Shown piece by piece: positions 21,271 to 32,614 of a stretch of 64,000 nucleotides of DNA (its first letter is position 1; every line of letters begins with the position of its first letter). A program made the position numbers and the translations under genes. The notes below the pieces were generated by a model that was given only the letters and a program-made list of their open reading frames with translations, was not told the origin of the DNA and did no database searches. Source of the DNA: Viola odorata (lineage: Eukaryota > Streptophyta > Magnoliopsida > Malpighiales > Violaceae). The DNA lies in NCBI GenBank assembly GCA_963691705.1, contig OY829546.1, positions 33,574,040 to 33,638,039 of the forward strand, read 5' to 3'.

Positions 21271-23093
21271 ATGGCTAAGACCAAGAAACTCATCAAAAAG
21301 CTTGCCGCAGGACCACACCCTGAGAGCCCTGAAAGCCCGGCTCCGTCAAAATCAAAATCTCTCTCCACCACCCCTACCTCCTTCAAAACAGCCACTCCTC
21401 CCTCCACCCATGGCGCCCCCATTCCACAGCCCCCAGCGTCGTCCCCACCATCTAAATCCCGAGCCGCGAAGTTCACTCCCATCGAGGAAGACGCTGACCT
21501 CGAAATCACTAGCTCCATCCCACCAACTTCGATCACGACCAGATCTGGCCGCGCAGTCAAGCTCCCTCCTAGATCTTCGACTGCCAAGCCTAAAATAAAG
21601 CCCGCCCCTGAAAAGGCGTCGCCAGCGGCTAGGAAACAGTCCGAATCAGAGCCTGAGGATGAGGAGACCGTCGGCGCAGAGGAGGAGGAAGTCGATCAGA
21701 CCGCCACTAGTGAAGAGGAGGGTACTGGAGAGAGCGGTGAGGCCGATGAAGAAGAAGATGACGATGCTGAGGCTCTCGAGGCCCAGAGAAGAGTGGAGAA
21801 TGAAGTCGCTGAAAAGAAGAAAAGATTGAAGGAGGCCGCAGCTAAATCGGCGGCGAAGAAGGGCAAGATGAAGACTCCGGCCAGAGCGGAGCCGCCGGTG
21901 GACAAGAAGCGAAAGCTGTCATCTTTCAGCAAGGTCAAGGCCTCGACCTCCAAGAAGGCTCGAGGTCCCGACACTACAGCTGTCAAGGTCCAGACGCCAG
22001 TTCCCCCTTCTGCCCCTCGAGCGAACAACACCCAGGTGACATCTGACCTTTCTATTTTGCATGATTGGTTAGTTTTTAATGACAAGCCCTCTATTGATAA
22101 ACTGCATCAATTGAACTCCAAAGGCGTTAGCTCCTGTGCGCGCCTAGATCTGGAATTTTTGGCTAGGATGGTTCGAGAGTTCGTTGCTAATATCGGTTGG
22201 GAACCACTATTCTTTTTAGAACACCCAACCTTTCTTGAGCTCTCACTCGAGGTCTTCACCACTTTTTGGGTAAAATCTGATAGTTTTAAGCCTAAGGCCA
22301 AATTTGGTCCCAATCCTTCCACCCTTGGTTTAGTCAATTTCAGATTAGCTAACAAATGGGAACAACTATCCCTTAATGAGTTTAATTGTTCGCTTGATTT
22401 TGTTAAACCTGATGAGTTAAATTTTGCCTTGTATAAAAATGCTTTGATTGTGATCCCTGGTGTTTTTGATGCTACTGCTGCGTTTCATGAGCTCACTAAT
22501 GACCCCAATGCAAAGTTTGACCCTAAGTCTAGTAAAGCCCACGAAATTGTTGATCCTGCCTTGCGTATTGTGCACCAATATCTAGCCCTCACTTGGGTCG
22601 ATTTGGATCCTCGGTCCAGTTGTCATTACAAGAACTTCTCTTTTTATGGTGCATGAAGCATAAGCGTAGGGTTAACTTAGGATTTTGGGTTGCCTCGGGT
22701 ATTCTGCATGTTCAAAATGGCTCTCGAGGCCCCATTTTTGGCTCTGTTATCTCTTTACTTGCGGTTAAATTGCGTAATCTAGACCTGTATGCCAGCAACC
22801 TATCTGAGCCCCTAGCGTTCAAAGATTTAGATGTTCGTACCTTAGATGGTATGGGCCATTTATGTATCTCACGAGGTGTGCTGAGTTTCTCTACAGGTTG
22901 TACTCCTACTGCGGAGAAGGTTTTCGGCAAGTCTGGCGGCAACTTTAGCTACCCGAATTTGTCAAGACCCCGATCTTCATCGGACCATCCAGCCCAAGCA
23001 GAGACATCAAGGCGAGCCCCTCAAGCATCAGCAACAGTCAAGCCCTCGACCCCGACGCTTGTTTATGATCCAGCGCAGACGCGACTCCTCTAA
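21271..23093 (+). pseudogene. Athila A env-position ORF (plant transposon protein), one frameshift
   Basis: The first frame runs 461 codons from MAKTKK (21271-22656) and the rest follows in another frame to 23093. Compared with element C, four bases are lost near 22591 (CACTTGGG versus CACCTTCTCGGG), which explains the shift. Architecture: Pro/Ser/Lys-rich N-terminus to about residue 120; acidic tract about 145-185; Lys/Ala helix 185-230; then the conserved region (FVANIGWEPLFFLEHPTFLE, SLNEFNCSLDFV, RRVNLGFWVAS, FKDLDVRTLDGMGH). There is no signal peptide or transmembrane segment, so it is 'env-like' by position only. The basic and acidic blocks suggest a nuclear or nucleic-acid role, which is inference. 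It is the best-preserved of the three copies in this window. Confidence 0.85.
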
Positions 23094-24456
23094 GCGATTC
23101 TCATGGAACTTCAGGCCTTGACGGCTGAAGTTACCAAGCGAAACCTACCAACCCAATGGACACCTCCCCCGTGGAACAATTTCACATTTCTTGCCCTCGA
23201 GGAGGGTTCTGAACAATTTTTATGCTTTCCTTTATCTCGTACTGTACTCCTTTAATTTTTCATGAACTTATTTGTGTGCCCTTCCCGCATTGAGGACAAT
23301 GCGCTACCTAAGTGTGGGGAGGGATTTATTTATGTGTCTGTTTGCATGTTTATTTTCCACTTGTTGCATGATTGCATGTTTTTCGAATTTTATTTTAGCT
23401 TTGCTAGGAAATTTCCCCACTGCCTGATTTTCAAAACCTCATAATCGGCATGCATTTTTAACTCTTGATGCATAAGAGAAACATGTCATTCATCGCATCT
23501 ATGCCTGACCATGCATATCTAGACCTGTAGCCCTTATATCCAATCTTTCCCTAGACACCAGTAGTCACAATTGAACCCGTGAGCACTTCGAGCTTCATGC
23601 CTTTTATTCTTGAGTGAAATGCTTGACTAGGCACTGTCTAGGTTTGCATAATATCCCTAGGTATAGGCACCATTAGACGAGGGAAAGCAGCGAAATGACG
23701 AGAAACTTTGCAAAAAATTTATTTTATTTTCTTATTTTTCATTTATTTCCTCTCTTTCTCCATCTTCTCATCTTTCCTTTTTCATGCCCTCGACTCCCAT
23801 TCTCCATTCTCTTCTAACCATTTGCTCATTTTCTTTGTCCCTTCCTTGGCAAGTGAGTAACACTCTTCATCACAAAAAGGCAAGGGCTAGATTCCGAAGA
23901 AGATAAGTGTGGGGAGTAAAACATTATCAAGGGCACGAAAGAGCAAGCGTAGAAATCAAGTATCGAGGCCACGACAACAACGCAACGTTACTTCCTCGCC
24001 GTACCAAAACTCAAGTGTGGGGGAGTAAAAGTCAATTTTTGAGGCCTCGAAACCCAGCGCCACAAGCAGTATTTAAAGCTCTGCCAGCCCTAGCTCCAGT
24101 TCGGAAAAAGAGGAAATTAAATGCTGATGCAATTCCCGAGCGGAAAAAGAGGAAAGTAAATGCCTACTTCTTCTAAAAAAAAAAGAAAAAAAAATTCGAA
24201 TAAAAGCAGAAGCAGGCATAACAGAAGGCAACCATTCGAGCCCCCGAAGCAACAAGAGATCTCCCCATCCACTGAAGAAAGCCGAAGCCATCATCTAGCC
24301 CTCGCTATCATCCTTCTTCAGCGAGTGTTGCTCACTGTCTCGCCTTCTTTTAGGCCAAGGAATTCTTCCCCCATATTTGTTTTCTTTCCATTTTCTTTTA
24401 TTTTCTTCTCTTTTCTCTTTCTCTTCTCCCTTTATCCCTGTTTCCTTTATCTCGCT
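23094..24456 (+). other. 3' untranslated region of Athila A, truncated
   Basis: Homologous to 40842-42180 of element C. It carries three AAGTGTGGGG(G)AG motifs (about 23310, 23904 and 24013) resembling the polypurine tract. It stops at 24456 after CTCGCTCC, where C continues with its own 3' UTR but here the RT of element B starts. A's 3' LTR is therefore missing. Confidence 0.7.
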
Positions 24457-26023
24457 CCACGCCACGTGGATCCAGAATGGTTGGCGTGTTTGCATCGACT
24501 ACCGTCGCTTGAATGCCGCCACACGGAAAGACCACTTCCCCTTGCCATTCATTGACCAGATGCTAGAGCGCCTCATGGGGAAGACATATTACTGCTGTTT
24601 GGATGGGTATTCAGGTTTCCACCAGATTCCAGTCGCATAAGAGGACGAGGACGAGGAGAAGACCACCTTCACCTATCCCTTTGGTACCTTTGCCTACCAA
24701 CAGATGATGTTTGATCTCTGTAATGCCCCAACTACCTTCCAGCGATGTATGGTAAACATTTTCTTGCAGTATGTCGAGAATGAGATCGAGGTATTTATAG
24801 ACGATTTTACTATTTATGGTGACACTTTTCTAGAATATTTGTATAATTTAAAAAAGGTTTTACAACGTTGCATTGAGACTAACCTTGTGCTTAATTTTGA
24901 GAAGTCTCATTTCATGGTCGACTAAGACCTCATCTTGGGCCATATTGTCTCTCGCAAGGGCATTGAGGTGGACAAAGAAAAAATTGAGGTAATTGAGTCT
25001 TTTCCATACCCCACTTGTGTTAGTGAAGTTCGTTCTTTTCTTGACCACACGAGTTTTTACAGGCGGTTCATCAAGGATTTCTCCATGATCACCCAACCCA
25101 TATGCCAGCTGCTGCAAAAGGATATAGACTTCATTTTCGACGCCAGTTGTAAAGCCTCATTCGACACCCTCAAGGTGAAGCTCATCTCTACGTTGATCAT
25201 TCAGGCTCCTAACTGGACACTCTCATTCAAGATCATGTGCGAGACCTACGTCATCTATTATGCTTCGAAACTCCTCGACGCCACCCAATGTAACTATACA
25301 GCCCTTAGATGCCTCTTGATGAAAGCCGATGCCAACCCCCGTCTGATCCGGTGGATACTCTTACTTCAGGAGTTCAATATAGACATCAAGGATAAGAAAG
25401 GGACAAAGAAATCAGTCGCTGATCATCTGAGCCGATTACCATCCCAAGAAGATGGTTCCTGCACACCTATTCGTGACACCTTTCCTGACGAACACCTCTG
25501 TCTTGCCCATGTTGTTCAATTTCCTTAATTTTCTGATATTGCTAACTTTTGTGCCACTGGATCTTATCCAGCAGATGCCACTGCTTCAAAGTGCAATCGC
25601 ATATGACGGCAGACCAAGTACTTCGTTTGGGATAGCCCATATCTATGGAAATATTGTTCAGACCAAATTATTCGGCGTTGTGTGACCCTCGATAAGATAC
25701 CATCCATCCTCAAATTCTGTCATTCTACGACTGAAGGTGGCCATTTTGGAGCCAAGAAGACATCCTTGAAGGTTTTGGAAGCTAGACTTTACTGGCCATC
25801 CTTATTCAAGGACAGCTATATGTTTTGCACAACTTGCCCTAGATGCCATGCCACATGTAACATCGGCGCCCAAAATCAAATGCCCCTCACTGGTATTATT
25901 GCTTGTGAGATTTTTGATATTTGGGGTATCGATTTCATAGGCCCATTCCCTAACTCGTTTGGCTATACTTATATCGTACTAGTGCTTGATTATGTTTCCA
26001 AATGGGTCGAGGCCAACGCGACC
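24457..26023 (+). pseudogene. Athila B pol pseudogene, 5' part (RT, RNase H, start of integrase)
   Basis: Begins in RT at GWRVCIDYRRLNAATRKDHF and has FIDDF (about 24800). Relative to elements A and C, two in-frame deletions remove the RNase H stretch around CDASNQALG and the stretch around TTEKELLAVVYALDKF. RNase H therefore lacks its first catalytic Asp and its Glu. Stops occur at IPVA*EDE, FMVD*DLI and others. Integrase zinc and first catalytic Asp regions follow (CHSTTEGGHF, CPRC, WGIDFIGPF). The frame is cut at WVEANAT by the LTR at 26024. Gag and protease are absent. Confidence 0.88.
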
Positions 26024-27569
26024 TGATAGCATGTCTCATAGTCTCGATTTTGCCTTCTTTTCTAGCCCTTTCGGGGGTATGATTTTACCATTTAACCCTT
26101 ATTTCTATCTTTATTGCAGATCAACGCTAATAGAAGGAAAAGATCAAAAAGAAGTATTTTTAGAGTATTTCTGAGGATTGTCGTCGAGCCCATGATGCTA
26201 ACCAGACCAGTGAGCTGCCTCCTGCCCGCGATACGTTCGTTTCTTCTCTCAAGTGAATACCAAAGAGAAGCATCTTCAAAGATCCGCACGGGATTCCATG
26301 CGCTTCTAGAAGATGCCAGGTGTGCCAGAGATCCAGAATATTCCTTTGAAAGGACATGTGTTGTCAATTCCCCATTGCTTCTCTCTCCCCTTAGCTATTT
26401 TGTCCTCTAGCTAGTTTTAGCCTATATAAGCTTAGTTTTAGGGTTTTTGTAAGGAGGGTTGTCCAAGGATATTTTACATCACTTCATCTTTTACCCTAAT
26501 TTCTAGGGATCTTATTCTCTTGGTATTTGAAGCAACCGCCGGTTTGTAAAGGAGCAATCTTTCCTCCTTGATTATTAATTAATCCTTCGGTTTCTTCTAA
26601 TCCCTTTCCTTTTATTCCCTTTGTTGCATGATTATTACTATCTACTGTTCATATTATAGTATGAGTCGCTAAGTAACACCCTCTTAGTAAAGGGTGTTTC
26701 AAGGGTTGTAAGGTTCGGTTAGGTGGCCTAATGCATGGTTAATATATTCTCTTGTTGCATATGGTTGTTTACCGTTTTAATCCCATGCCCATTTAAAAAT
26801 GTCTAGGGCCTGATCAACTGTTTTCATTTCTGCATGAGTAACGTCATTCTCTTGGTTATAACTGACGTGAATCCTTGAGATATTAGTAGACACCTAGTGA
26901 AAGTCATCGGGAGAGGTCTTTTGTCTAGGGGTAAACGGTCATTTAGGGTATGTGATGCGAGCGTGACGAACTGAGATGTCACGCCCTAGATCTGTCTCGC
27001 CTCCGCTTCATGGGCGTTTTGAGTAGTGCCTCCCCACATTCGTGCCTAGGAGGACGGCGAAACATCAAGCCCACGTCATATGTGGAAACGGGGGGTGACT
27101 TCTACCTACGATGGTGAGCAGGGGGTCTACGTGGAAACATGGCCCCTATAGCAGATTTGTACTTGAGTCTGGAATATTTTTGTGCCAATGATTAACGGAC
27201 CTAGAAAGCAACCCGAGAAAACCTTTTACTAAGATCTCTCCCTATCTGATTATTATCTGTTTCACTCTTTTTCTTGCCCTCGAATTGCTTTTATATTTCT
27301 TGCCCTGGATTGTGTTTTACATTCGTGCCCTGGATACCTGTCTTATTTAATTATCTTGTCAGATCTTGTTAGCTCCCGCGTCTGTGTTGATTAATTCATT
27401 AATCAACATCAAACCCCCTCCAGTGTTACGTTTATGTTTGGTTGCATTTGTTCCCTATCATACGCTTAAATTAAATCATTATTCCTTCAATCTCCTGTCT
27501 TGCCCTGTACACATTTACTTGTGCATTTAGGCATCAGGATAAATTTTAAGTACATTTGAGTGACGATCA
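26024..27569 (+). mobile_element. Solo Athila LTR inserted in the integrase of B
   Basis: A 1,546-bp LTR, TGATAGCA...GACGATCA, flanked by a perfect 5-bp TSD, CGACC (26019-26023 and 27570-27574). Removing it and one TSD rejoins the integrase frame of element B. No interior is present, so it is a solo LTR from intra-element recombination. It has a TATA box (CTATATAAG, about 26431) followed by TTTTAGGGTTTTT. It belongs to the same family as 42634-44227. Confidence 0.95.
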
Positions 27570-27574
27570 CGACC

Positions 27575-28355
27575 AGAACTGAAGATTCGAAAGTAGTTGT
27601 AGATTTTCTCAGTACTAATATTTTTAATAGGTTTAGCAGGCCATGTGTCCTTATTAGTGACCGTGGCACACACTTCTGCAATCGTGTCATCTCCAATCTA
27701 CTTCACAAGTATGATGTCACACATCGGACATTTACGACCTACCACTCGCAGGCGAATGGGCAAGCCGAGGTATCCAATCGGGGAGAAAACAGTGAACCAA
27801 TCTTGAAAGGATTGGAGTCTAAAGCTGGACGATGCTCTATGGGCCTATTGGACTGCCTTCAAGACCCCGATTGGTATGACCCCTTATCGCCTCATCTACG
27901 GCAAGTCGTGCCATCTGCCTATGGAGATCGAACACAAGGCATTCTGGGCCATCCAAAAGGTCAACATGGACCTCAACGAAGCCGGACAGCAACGACGATT
28001 GCAAATCCAAGAGCTTAAGGAATGAGCTAATCATGCCTATAAGAACGAGCTAATCTATAAGGGGAAAACCAAAGCCCACCACGATAAGTCGATCTCTCCC
28101 AAATATTTCAAAGTTGGAGAGAAAATTTTGTTGTATAATTCTCGTTTAAGGTTATTTCCAGGGAAACTCAAATCCAAATGGACTGGTCCATACATTGTCA
28201 TGGTTGTCTACGACCATAGTGCCGTTAAAATTTGGAGCTTAGACATAGGTGTCACTTTTAAAGGCAACTATCACCGGCTCAAGAGTTTTTATGAGGGCTT
28301 CAAGCCATTTACAACTAAGGAGCTGGATGTGTCTGTTCCACCTAATCAGCCCTAG
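27575..28355 (+). pseudogene. Athila B pol pseudogene, 3' part (integrase core and C-terminus)
   Basis: Continues the integrase directly after the solo LTR: RTEDSKVVVDFL, then second catalytic Asp in ISDRGTHF. The third catalytic region is disrupted, with NRGENSEP where A has NWEIKAIL, and a frameshift follows. The C-terminal part (LFPGKLKSKWTGPYIV, HRLKSFYEGFKP) ends at TAG 28355. Confidence 0.85.
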
Positions 28356-28947
28356 ATAGAGTTATGAACATGAAGGCCTTGATGTTAACCAAGGCGATTC
28401 GTGGGAGGTAACCCACATGTCTCTCTTTCCTTTATATTCCTTTCCCTTTTATTTTTATCTTTCTCAATTTCCTAGACTATTTATTTTCCTTTTCTTTTAT
28501 TTCGTATATATCTTTTATGTTTGTACTTATCTTTTCCTTTTCTTAGATTATTTTCCTTTTTTATCTTTCTCCCACTTTAATTCTATCTTTAAAATCCCTA
28601 TGTTCTCTCCACATGATTTATTCCTTATTTCAAATTAGAAGTGTGATTTTATTCCATTAACGATTTATACTCCTACCCTGACTTGAACTCCAACTTTCTA
28701 ACTTGAAAAAGACTCCTTTATTGTTGGGATTTGTTTCCTTTCTGTGCATGTGAGATTTTGAGGGACAAATGGAGCACAAGATGACAAAATAGCTAGTTGG
28801 CCTCATTAATTAAAAAGCTCCCACATTTTTTCCTTTTATCTTCCCCTCCTGACACACTCCATCCTCCTCAACTCCTCTCCTCTCTCAAATTGTGTCCACC
28901 TTTGCAACTTCTTCTTCCCCAAACTTCCAAATCCCTAACCTCCATCT
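28356..28947 (+). other. Spacer between pol and the 3' ORF of Athila B
   Basis: T-rich then C-rich leader, weakly similar to the equivalent spacers in A and C. No separate gene. Confidence 0.55.
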
Positions 28948-31013
28948 ATAGCTCGCATCAAAGAAGTTGCCCACAAGTCCACTCGCCCTTCTGGTGACCG
29001 CTCTGGTACCGACTCTCCTACCTCCTCTTCTCTAGTTGCCGCCACACCGTGTCAGCCGTAGTGAACGACCCTCCTCCACCAATCACTACCCCTAAATCCC
29101 CACACTCAACCACCGCTCGCCCCACCGTGCAACCACCAGTGACAACACCACCCGTCACGGCTACTACCCTAATTGCACCTAGACCCACTCAACTCTTAAA
29201 CCCATCCGTCCCTTCAACCTCCACAGTACCCACCCACACTAGCCCTCTACCAACGAATCTAGGCGTCCCTACGCCCAACGAATCCTCCTCCAATACCTAT
29301 AATTATGGGTTTGGGTCATCGTGGGAAACGTGCTCGACTTCCAACGACGAAGAGCCCGTCATTACCTCAGTTTCACCTCCTTCAGTTGCGCCGCTCGTCT
29401 CCTCTAGAGAGACGGTTGGAGAGCCCATGGGCCTCGATGAACGTGATTCATAAGAACCCGCCGGCGCTACTGTCGAGCCTAAAGCAGACCAGAATTTGGG
29501 CAGTGATATGGGTCCAGCAGCTATAGAGACTAAGGTAGTCGGGGAGGAGGAGTTCTTTGTGAATTAACACGGCAGTCTCACGCCTACCAAGCCGGTCTCC
29601 AATGACGAAGTGGAGATCATAGGTTCTGTCCCTGCCACCACGGACGTACCTATAAGCAGAGGCATGACTAAGCGAGGATGACTAGTCAAGCCCCGCTCTT
29701 ATAATGAGGCAGGGGATAGGATAAAAAAGAAGAAGAAGGTTGTCGCTGCCCCTTTGGAGGACCCAGCTGAGCAAACGGTCTAGGTTGAAGACTAGCTAGA
29801 AGAGGAGGAGGAGACCCCTCTGGTCAAGAAGAAGCGAAAGGTACTCCACCTATCTAGGTATCTCCTGACTTTTTTTGTTTTGAATGGATGACTGGAGTTT
29901 CATGATAAACACTAGCTTGATAGGTTAGCAACCTTACATGGTAAACCTGTCAACCCCTGTGCCCGTCTAGATTTTGCTTTGTTGGATAGAATGGGCATTG
30001 GCGTTCGTGTGCGCAAACTCATCGAGAACATCGGTTGGCCTGCTCTGTTTTACCTGGAGCAATCGACGTTCTTAGAGTTCAACCACGAATTCTTCATCAC
30101 GTTCTGGTTTGACCAGGAACGTTTGAAGGGCAAAGGTAATAGCACTCCTGCCCTTGGAGTCGCCCGTGTTGTCAATTTCCGTTTGGTGAACAATTGGTCC
30201 CATCTCTCTCTCGATGATTTTAATTGTTTGATTGGTTTTGTGAGTAAGACTGATCTTGATACCCATTGGTACCAAGAATCCTTCACTACATACCCCCCAT
30301 CTTTCAATGTTGATAAGGCCTTTCTGGAGCTGACCGACGACCCTACTACCGTGCACAACTCCCATTTTTTTAAGGGGCACGAAATTCTTGATCCATCCTT
30401 ACGCATCCTAAACTGATACTTGGCCCTTACCTTTGCTGGTAAGTTGAATTCCTCGGGTCAGCTCTCGGCGCAGGAGGTCTTTTTCTTATAGCGTATGCTT
30501 CATGGGTACCGTGTCAATTTGGGATATTGGGTTGCCTCTGAATTAACTGCTATTGTGGGTAATAATATGAGTCCTATCTTAGGTTCATTGATTACTGCCA
30601 TAGTTGTTAATTCTACGGATTTTATTGCTGCTAATTATGATCTCCATTCCCCTGTTGATTTTCAATTATTAGATCTCCGTACCCTCGATGGTATGGGGCA
30701 TTTTCACCTTATGAATGGAGTGTTGCAGTTTAGCTCTGGTTGCACCCCTTCGAAGGATAGGATTTTCAACGCCCAGTATGGTGGGAGATACGTCTTCCCG
30801 GATCTTGCCCAACGTAGTCGGGCACATCCTACACCCGCCCAGCAAGCCCATGATGGCTCTGCCCCGTCCTCATCCACACAGCCAGCCCCGGACCGCACCG
30901 ACCTCATTGCCGCCATTTGAGAGAACAACATCCTTCTTCGCACCATCATCGAGCTTCTCCAGAACCTACCACTACAGATTGCTCGGCACATGTGGCAACC
31001 ATCCATCCCTTGA
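28948..31013 (+). pseudogene. Athila B env-position ORF, heavily degraded, start codon lost
   Basis: The position of the MAKTKK start in A and C reads ATA GCT CGC here (28948), so the initiator has changed from ATG to ATA. Several stops and frameshifts follow. The conserved region is clear from 29979: ENIGWPALFYLEQSTFLEF, SLDDFNCLIGFVS, YRVNLGYWVAS, LLDLRTLDGMGHF. Stops at ILN*YLAL, FFL*RML and AAI*ENN are single-base changes relative to A and C. This copy is the most divergent of the three in amino-acid sequence. Confidence 0.8.
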
Positions 31014-32614
31014 TCCACCTTCCCATAACTATTTTGCCTTCGGGCTGGTTTTATTTGTACTTTTAACCTCCTAATGAACACCTTTTTTTTGTACTTTTTA
31101 TTTCTTTGCCGTTGTTTGCTTGTGTGCCTCCCTCGCATTGAGGACAATGCACTGCCAAAGTGTGGGGGAGGATATATTTGCATATGTGACTGCTTGCCTG
31201 CATGTTTTAATTTCTGCCTATGCATGATTGTGTTTTCGGATTTTTACTCTTAGGATATTTTTTAGATTTTCGTAAATAAACTTCCTTGTCATGATTCACA
31301 CTGCCTATGTTTTTAAACCCCTAAGAAGAATGCACTTTAAATTATTTGTACATAGAATAAAATTGTCATTCACTACACCTAGGCATGATCATGCATAACT
31401 CTGCCTGTCTGCTCTTATGACCACACCAAGACCTAGACGCTAGTGATAAAAAAACACACCTTGTGAGCGCATTGGACCTATATACCACTAATTTATTTCA
31501 TGTGTGAATTGATGCGTAGCTACGCACTAGTCAGGTTCGTATAATATCTAGGGTATAGGCACCATTAGACATGGGAAAGCGATAAAATGACAAAAGACTT
31601 TGCATGTCCTCTTCTCTTTTCTCTTTTTCTTTCACCTTACCCCTGACATCTCACCTACCCCTCAATTCTCTTTTCTTAAACAACTTGAGCCAGTTTTTCT
31701 TTGATCTTTCCTTAGCAGGTGAGTAATACTCCTTGATGGCAGCGTCTAGGGAAAGATATAGAATGGCCTAAGTGTGGGGGAGATGACTAATCAAGACCTT
31801 GGTGCTGGAAGCAGTAATATGGCAAAAGCAAAGAATGAAGCTGCAATAATCAAATTCAGAAAAAGGTTCGTGTTACCTCTGCAAAAAAATAAAAATAAAA
31901 AAATAAAAAAATAAAAAAGAAAAGAAAAGAAAATGATGTTTCAAAATAACATCAATAAAAGTAGAGGGAAGCATAAACGAAAGCAGCAAAAGTCCAGCAC
32001 CACATCAGAAGTACAAAGTCTCCCACTTGAGAAGAATCGCCCGTCTAGCCCTAGCTGCTGCCTGCTAACAAGTGTTGCTTCACCGACTTCTCCTTCTTTC
32101 CAACTAAGGAATCTTTTCTGAACTCTAAGTTGGTCCTCTCCATTTTTCTTTCTTATCTCTGTTTTCTCCTTCTTATTCTCCATCTTTCCTTTCAAATTCA
32201 AAATGCACGCTATCTACCCCTTTTTGATGCAAAGTCTTTTGGATTGCTTGATTGCCCATGCATGTGTACTACTTACTCGGATTGACATTGCAAACTTGAC
32301 CATGTGTTGTGTTATTTGCATTCTTTTGAGTGATTAAACACCAAGCCCTATTTGTGAGTGTGAGCGTAAACACTTTACCTTGTGAGGATTTCTAGTGACT
32401 AGGTTTGGCGTGGGAAAGTCTTACCTCTAGGGTCGTTATCCTTATGGTTTGATGCAGACGCATGTCTAGGCAGAGAGTGTGTATTCTTAAGGTGTATATG
32501 TGGTGATTCATCACTTTGTTCATGTGCTTGGATTGATCATTGTGTTCTGATTAGGGGAGGTTTTCATTTTGGTTAAATGCTCGAAGGGGAGCATTGGGCA
32601 GTGTGGGGGAATTT
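31014..32614 (+). other. 3' untranslated region of Athila B
   Basis: Non-coding. It carries AAGTGTGGGGGAG motifs at about 31158 and 31769, and a terminal AGTGTGGGGGAATT directly before the LTR, the likely polypurine tract. An AAAAATAAAAAAAT run lies near 31884-31920. Confidence 0.65.

Noticed and set aside
21696..22085. A 129-codon minus-strand ORF rich in Ser/Ala
   Set aside because: Shadow of the acidic and Lys/Ala-rich part of the env-position ORF on the plus strand.
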